NCBI GenBank assembly: GCA_015680685.1
Contig: MNCI01016482.1
Location: 418,959 to 482,958, forward strand
DNA from: Gnetum montanum
Taxonomy: Eukaryota; Streptophyta; Gnetopsida; Gnetales; Gnetaceae
Reading direction: 5' to 3'
Length of the DNA stretch: 64,000 nt
Shown: positions 58,400-64,000 of the stretch, in pieces
Layout: every line of letters begins with the position of its first letter
Numbering within the stretch: the stretch's first letter is position 1
The notes under the pieces: model-generated
Databases searched by the model: none
Seen by the model: the letters and a program-made list of their open reading frames with translations, nothing else
What the model was told of the DNA's origin: nothing
Program-made: the position numbers and the translations under genes

Positions 58400-61300
58400 A
58401 TCTACAAATGCTTTTTTCTTGGATGAGTTGGATACATTTTCCACTTTCAATTCTAAGATGATGAGAAATTACACAAAGCTTGCTGATAGCATTCATTTAC
58501 TTGATAGGAATAGCAACTAAGAGATAATGAGCTTCTACATCTATTTTACTAAATCTAATGTGGTATAAATAAAATTACCTCTTTCCTTTCACATTAGTCC
58601 ACATTTGTGTTAAAACCTGCTACTTGACTAGTTGGAAAATATGCTTAGGATTTTGTTGCACATCCTCCTAAGAGATATTCTATTTTCTCAACCATTGCAT
58701 TCTCTAAAAATACTAACTATGGTCTTGTGAATCTTCAAGACTTGCTTTAGAGAATTTATCTTACCTTGTGATATGCAAGCTATGAGTGTATGTAGTAAAT
58801 TGGCACAAGGCTTCTATTTCTAAAGGTAATAAACCACATTCACATAATAATATTGAGTAAAGTGTTTGCATCTTCATTTTTAACTCATGAAGAAGAAAAG
58901 TTTTTTGCACTCTTCCAGTATCTTTCAAAGTTTAACACATCTATACAATATAGTAGGATAGATAATAGTCTAAAGTTTTTCTGACATTCCAAGTCTAGAG
59001 GCCTAAATCCTTGCACTTATTTTTGAAAGCATATAGAGTCTTAAAATCTCTTAGCATTTTTTATTTAATGCACTTCTCTCACATGTGATTTTTCATCTAA
59101 ATGAGACCCAAATATTTTTAAAAAATCTATTATTAGCACATTGGTAGCTCTAAAATGAAAGTTATAATAATTATTTCTTATACCCAGATCATTAATTTGG
59201 TTTATCTACATTCACTTGAAAACTAGATGAATGACAATAATACCTTTTGCAATAGTGGAGATCAAGGGAGCATCATCTACATATAAAGAATATTCATTAC
59301 ATGGGATCCAATTTTGATAGCATGACTATCTTGCCTGTTACATAATCATTCTTACATTTCATCAATAAAGTTACCCAAGAGAGTTGGAGAAAGTGTGTAA
59401 CCTTTCTTTACTCTTATTTTATTTTAGAATTAAATTTTTTCTTTGAATTATTATCTATAATTTTAGTAATAACTTTCTCATATAATCTTTGAGTTACTAC
59501 AATCAAATCTAAAGGGAGGATAATTTTATGCAAGCGCAACCATAGTTTTGTATAAATCACTAAATGATATGCTTCTACAAAATTAATAACACAAAAAAAT
59601 TATTAGGTACTTTTGCAAACTCCATGTAATGTCTAATAGTAACTAAGTGGTCAATAGTAGAGTGATTTGGTTTGAAACTTGCTTAACATCTTATCCTAAC
59701 CTAGTTACATTCAGCCCAAGAACTAATTCTCTCTTCTAATAGAGTGCCCAACAACTTAGCAAAAATATTACTTGCAATGATCATTTGATAATTTTTCAAA
59801 TTTATTTTATCCCTATTTTTATATAACAATATATCTTTACTAGTTTCTCAATGTTGATTTAATCCTTTCTCTATTGCTGAATTTAATTTGTACCAAATTT
59901 CCTTATGAATAATAAATCCTATCCACTTTAATAATTCTACAAATAATTCATCTGGATCTATAGCTTTGCCAGATGTTAGATCTTAATGCCCTCTATAACT
60001 TCCTCAAGAGTAAATTAGAGAGATGGTTGTTGTACAATAGTAGTAGAATTATCATCTTGTTGTGCAAATATTTTGAAAAGAAAAATTAAATGATAAAAAG
60101 GCTTTATGATGAAAACGTTACCAAAACTTTCTAGGTTCCTTTTTAATGGTATAAGAAAAATATTCCTATTATTCCTTCATAAATTTCCTTCTCTTGATTC
60201 TAACCAAGCATTTATATGCCTTAACTAAGCTTTGTCTCTGACTCTTTTTTCCATTCTTAATATTTTACCTAGGTTACATGAAATCCTTATCAAACCAAGT
60301 CTTCTAAGCACATTGTTGTTATGAATGGATAACTTGCTTAGGTGTTGTAAGCAAAATTTATTCAAGCTCCTAATTTGATCTTTCAAGAGCCCATTTATTA
60401 TGTGTTGCATTTATATATTTTCCCTTAACTTCTAAGGTGACTTTGTACTAATATTTTTTGACTCCTAAGGTGAGTCTGTACTAACATGTTTTTAGTCTTA
60501 TTTTTTATTGTCTAAGAAACAATTGAAATTTACAATAAAACTCAAAATGATGATGGAAATACTCCACTAAATCTTCTCCAACTTTTAACTCAATAAAATC
60601 AATATCTTCATAAGAACATAAAAATAAATCAATGTAAGCATTACCTTGAGATCTTGTGAAAGTAAATGATGAAGAAAAAGGAAATCTAACAAGTTCATTA
60701 CAAATGAAAAGATATAAAATTTTTATCCATACTAATAGTTTTTTATCCAACTTATTAATAGTATCATCTGTAGAATGTTAGGTCGAGTTGTTATCTTCAA
60801 CAATGCCTAAACTACCAACATTATGTTCCCATCAAATAATTTTTATTTGCTTTAAACCTATTCTTGCATTAAAATATCCACAAATAACTATTGAGCCTTT
60901 CACTACAAATTTTACAATATCTATATTTAAGAATTGAAAAGGATGATCACAAGACAACTCTATAGAATCATATAATGTAGCATCTCCAAGAGTAAAATAC
61001 CATACGACAAGAAAATCATGACCATGCTGACATAAGATTTTTAGCTAAACATATTGTTTATAATCATCAATTCTTTCTAAAAGCACATAATTTTCAAGAG
61101 ATTTTCTTACTAATATTGTGATGCCCCCAGAAGGTCTACTTCTGTGCACTACTCTTGTATATCTTGCAACAAATTTAATAAATCCAGGAATTATAAAATC
61201 TACAAAACTAACATCTTCCCAAGTTTCAACAAAACCAAAAATGTCAAAGCTACTAGAAAAGCTAATACTATTCAAAGAAACACCTTTATTTACAATTCCA

Positions 61301-61400
61301 TCATTAGTGTTAACAAATTCACACTTTATGGGACCTATATGTTTTTTAAATGATTTTTGGAATACTACTTATTTGTAATGACTACCACATTGCTAACATT
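58400..61400 (-). pseudogene. LINE ORF2 remnant (endonuclease and RT)
   Basis: Endonuclease at about 60500-61275: FGFVETWEDVSFVDF, then HRSRPSGGITILVRK. RT: FKPNHSTIDHLVTIRHYMEF near 59650, and a catalytic YVDD at 59272-59283, intact. Near 58750-58870 a segment with CECGLLPLEIEAL matches the C-terminal domain of non-LTR RTs. ORF2 would nick the target and prime reverse transcription there. Many stops. Confidence 0.8.
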
Positions 61401-61449
61401 TAGGTATGTTACAAAACCATGTGCATGAGCTACCTTAATCTTTTTTTAT

Positions 61450-62095
61450 TGTTCAGTCCTTTCTAAAATTTCCTTTCAAGTAAGATCCTCATTTATCTAA
61501 ACATTTTTCCTATTCTCAATTTGCTTCATGTGGCTTCAACATCTTCAACCATGCACTCTTTCTTCTACATCATGAAATTAAATAATTATATGTTGAGGCT
61601 TTTCACATCATTCACCTAAAATTCTAAAAAATTCATGAATTTTTGGAGAAGTTATATGCATATCATTTATAAGTTTTTCAAATTTCTTAAATAAATTTTC
61701 ATTTGTTTCATCCTCTATCTTTAGACACCTACAAAACATAATTTTTTTTCTTTTGCTCTTTTTTCATCTTGCTCTTTTAGAGTTTCTATGATTGCAAATC
61801 TTGTATTTGGATTTATTCCTTCAAGATTAGAATCACTTTTATTTTTCTCCACCTTGACTTCAAGTTCTACTAATTTCAGCAAAATTTGTTCATGATTCTT
61901 TGGAGCAATACTAGTCTTCTTTTTCTTTCTCAATCTTCTCTTTGAGGGCTGATACCCTTTGAAGAATCTCCTTGTTTTGTTCATGGATTTCATCCAACAA
62001 TGTCATTTTTCTAACCATATACTCTTATTGTGCAAGTGGAATTTCTTTAAGAGTAGTTGCATTCATAGATTTTTTTGTGTTCCCTATGATGATGC
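61450..62095 (-). pseudogene. LINE ORF1 remnant
   Basis: ATG candidates at about 62095 and 62064 are followed by LLDEIHEQNKEILQRVSALK, a heptad-type coiled coil. The open frame 61721-61993 then gives a second Glu/Lys-rich stretch ending EKRAKEKKLCFVGV, where RNA-binding ORF1 proteins start their globular domain. Frameshifted and with stops. Confidence 0.65.
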
Positions 62096-62600
62096 CATGA
62101 AAAAAATTTCAAATTTCCTTAGGAGACGACTCAATCTCTTCGATAACAAATCTACACTCATAAAATATCAATCAATCTAGCCTACCTCTAATAGTCATTC
62201 CTATAGTCTCTAATCAAATCTATGTTAGAACCCTCATGATATTTAAGTTTCCTTATTATGATGTTGTGGTATTTTAAGCATTCTATTTGATAAGAAAGCT
62301 TATTTAATTTTTCTAAATATGATGTTACCTTATTTTACTAAGAATTTTCTATACTTCCTTCCTATTTTCCTATAATTTGCTATTATTTGATTATTTTTAT
62401 TGTTAAGTAGATATTTTGTGAGATATCTACTATATTAAGATTTTTTTGTATGTAAACTTTATCAAAGTTCTATCTAATTTATTTTCTAGCTTTTTGGGGA
62501 AATTTCTAAGATATCTAGAAACTCTATCAAACTTGTCTCTTGAACAAGATATTACAAGAATTTTGTAGTATATGTGGATATTTTATAATTTTTTTCAAAA

Positions 62601-62624
62601 AAATATAATATAATATAATATAAT
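62601..62624. repeat. (AATAT)n short tandem repeat
   Basis: Four to five pentamer units in an AT-rich stretch. Confidence 0.8.
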
Positions 62625-63269
62625 GGTTAGGATTAAGTTTTTCTCATTTGATAGTGAAAACCATAAATCTTTGTTATGTTTTCATTTGTATGCTATAGTA
62701 AGGTGTTTATTAGTAAGTCCTACCCTACAAGAACATAGATTATAATGGATCTACGACCTTTAATTTGATTTCATAAATTTATGTATTCAACCAAGATCAT
62801 AACATCAAGTACCTAATTCTAATAAGGTGCATTGAGACATATAAAAGGATATATTTTGAGATGTGAGTTGTGATTAGTAGTATGGTTATTGTTAAGACTT
62901 GATCTATCATAATTTGAAATTTTACATAGGTTCACTTATTTAATTTAAAGATGTCAAATACATTTCAATAAGATATTTATAATTCCATTAGTTAATATTA
63001 AATTTTTACTAATGTGGATACAATTTTATTGTTAAAGTTTTATACTCTTTATTTCATGCTAGTATTTTTTTTTCTCACTTATAGTCAACTCCATTTTTTG
63101 GGATAAGGTTAGGTTAATGATGATGATGATTTATTCTCACTTATAAATCTTTTAGATATTTAATAGTTGAATGAATTAAAATTAAAATTTTATAATATCT
63201 ATAGACCCTTTAGGTCTATTAAAAAATGGAAACATATGTTCAAAACACTGAGAAATTTTTTATATATGA

Positions 63270-63960
63270 AAGGTAGATATTTAATTCTATATTATCCATA
63301 TATCATTATATAATACTTTATTCATGGAGCATTCAGAACCTTATTCCTACCCAAGTCATATCACTTATAAATTTTCATCATCAAAATAGAATTCTAAGTT
63401 TTTTAAAATTAAACTAAATATTTACTATCATAGATTTCTTAAGAAAGTACATTAAGTTAATGTCATATCTAAAATTTAACCTTGCCAATGTGTCTAGTAT
63501 GTTCAAAAATGTTTGTACATAAAAGAATAAACTATAATTTTTTCCCTCTTTCCTCCCTCCCTCCTCTTCCTAATAAACACATTTCATAAGAAACCATTAT
63601 TTCAATATCTATGCAAGAAAAGGGTACATCTATTATAGAAGCACAACCATGCAGAAGGACTAGTACTAAAGATATATGTCACCTTGCATGTGATTTCTCC
63701 ATCCTATTACGTAATATTTTTTTTCCTATTATACTTGAGACTTATATGTTTGGATGAAAAGATGATAGATTACAAATGTGTGGTGAAGAAAAAGGAATAG
63801 AATGAAAGGTATTTTGCAATACTACTAAAAGTATGTGAAAAGGTTTATTTAATTTTTCTAACCATGATGTTGTTCTATTTTATTAAGAATTTTGAACACT
63901 TACATCCTACTACTTAGCTCTTGAATATAATATTATTATTTTTATTATTTAGATGAGGTT
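63270..63960. repeat. Host dispersed repeat, copy 2 (uninterrupted)
   Basis: Aligns in order with 37430-37572, 57638-58166 and 62306-62400. It gives the empty-site arrangement for both the A and LINE insertions. Similarity is moderate, broken by indels. Confidence 0.7.
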
Positions 63961-64000
63961 TCATTAGATTTATATAGTTTTGATTTTTTTTATATGGAAA

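Larger units (their letters stand above)
58167..62290 (-). mobile_element. APE-type LINE, near full length
   Basis: About 4.1 kb on the reverse strand with a coiled-coil ORF1, AP-endonuclease and RT. Its 3' end at 58167-58195 reads AATAAAGCTTCATTTCATTTC in reverse complement, a polyadenylation-like signal and a short repeat tail instead of poly-A. Bounded by a perfect 15-bp duplication. The clade is not assigned. Confidence 0.85.
58152..62305. repeat. 15-bp target-site duplication of the LINE
   Basis: TAAGAAAGCTTATTT occurs at 58152-58166 and 62291-62305, exactly bounding the LINE. Confidence 0.85.
37430..62400. repeat. Host dispersed repeat, copy 1, split by element A and a LINE
   Basis: Three pieces (37430-37572, 57638-58166, 62306-62400) align in order with the uninterrupted copy at 63270-63960. 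The gaps coincide exactly with the A and LINE insertions. Identity of the repeat is unknown. Confidence 0.7.

Noticed and set aside
1-64000. CRISPR arrays, rRNA, tRNA genes, bacterial operon signals
   Set aside because: None seen; introns, LTR elements and LINEs indicate plant nuclear DNA.

Overview
The window reads as nuclear DNA of a seed plant, most likely a gymnosperm (inference). It is AT-rich and mostly old, nested LTR retrotransposons with intact ends but heavily mutated coding regions, plus two LINE remnants, one cytochrome P450 pseudogene and one apparently intact host gene (TPD1-like).

Layout. 1-5070: 3' part of a Ty3/gypsy element (E1, +) with an extra broken ORF before its 3' LTR. 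6.15-7.15 kb: broken P450 (-). 8.79-16.07 kb: a decayed Tat-like gypsy element (C1, -), joined head-to-head at a TA microsatellite to a second copy of the same family (C2, +, 16.07-26.94 kb). C2 is interrupted by a deletion derivative of the E1-related family (E2, about 17.9-22.68 kb). 26.94-30.14 kb: low-repeat island with the three-exon TPD1-like gene. 30.14-32.74 kb: short non-coding LTR element with an iMet-type primer site, whose 3' LTR is split by a solo LTR of the E family. 33.2-34.7 kb: L1-like reverse transcriptase remnant. 37.57-57.64 kb: gypsy element A (-), 10.1 kb, containing a complete related element B (41.86-51.85 kb); both insertions are proven by 5-bp target duplications (GTCAT for A, ATATT for B). 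58.17-62.29 kb: an APE-type LINE (-) flanked by a 15-bp duplication. The host DNA around A and the LINE is itself a repeat; a colinear copy without either insertion lies at 63.27-63.96 kb.

Two gypsy families dominate. Family E (E1, E2, A, B, solo LTR) has 0.81-0.91 kb LTRs ending TGATGA...TCATCA (mutated in some copies), a conserved R/U5 and strongly different U3 regions. In A and B the order is gag-protease-RT-RNase H-integrase, with a tRNA-Asp-like primer site. Family C (C1, C2) has an LTR of about 1 kb; C1 carries a second, archaeal-type RNase H upstream of the RT. All element coding regions carry stops or frameshifts, so I call them pseudogenes. The two single N bases in the window are both beside exact 46-bp duplications and look like assembly artefacts.
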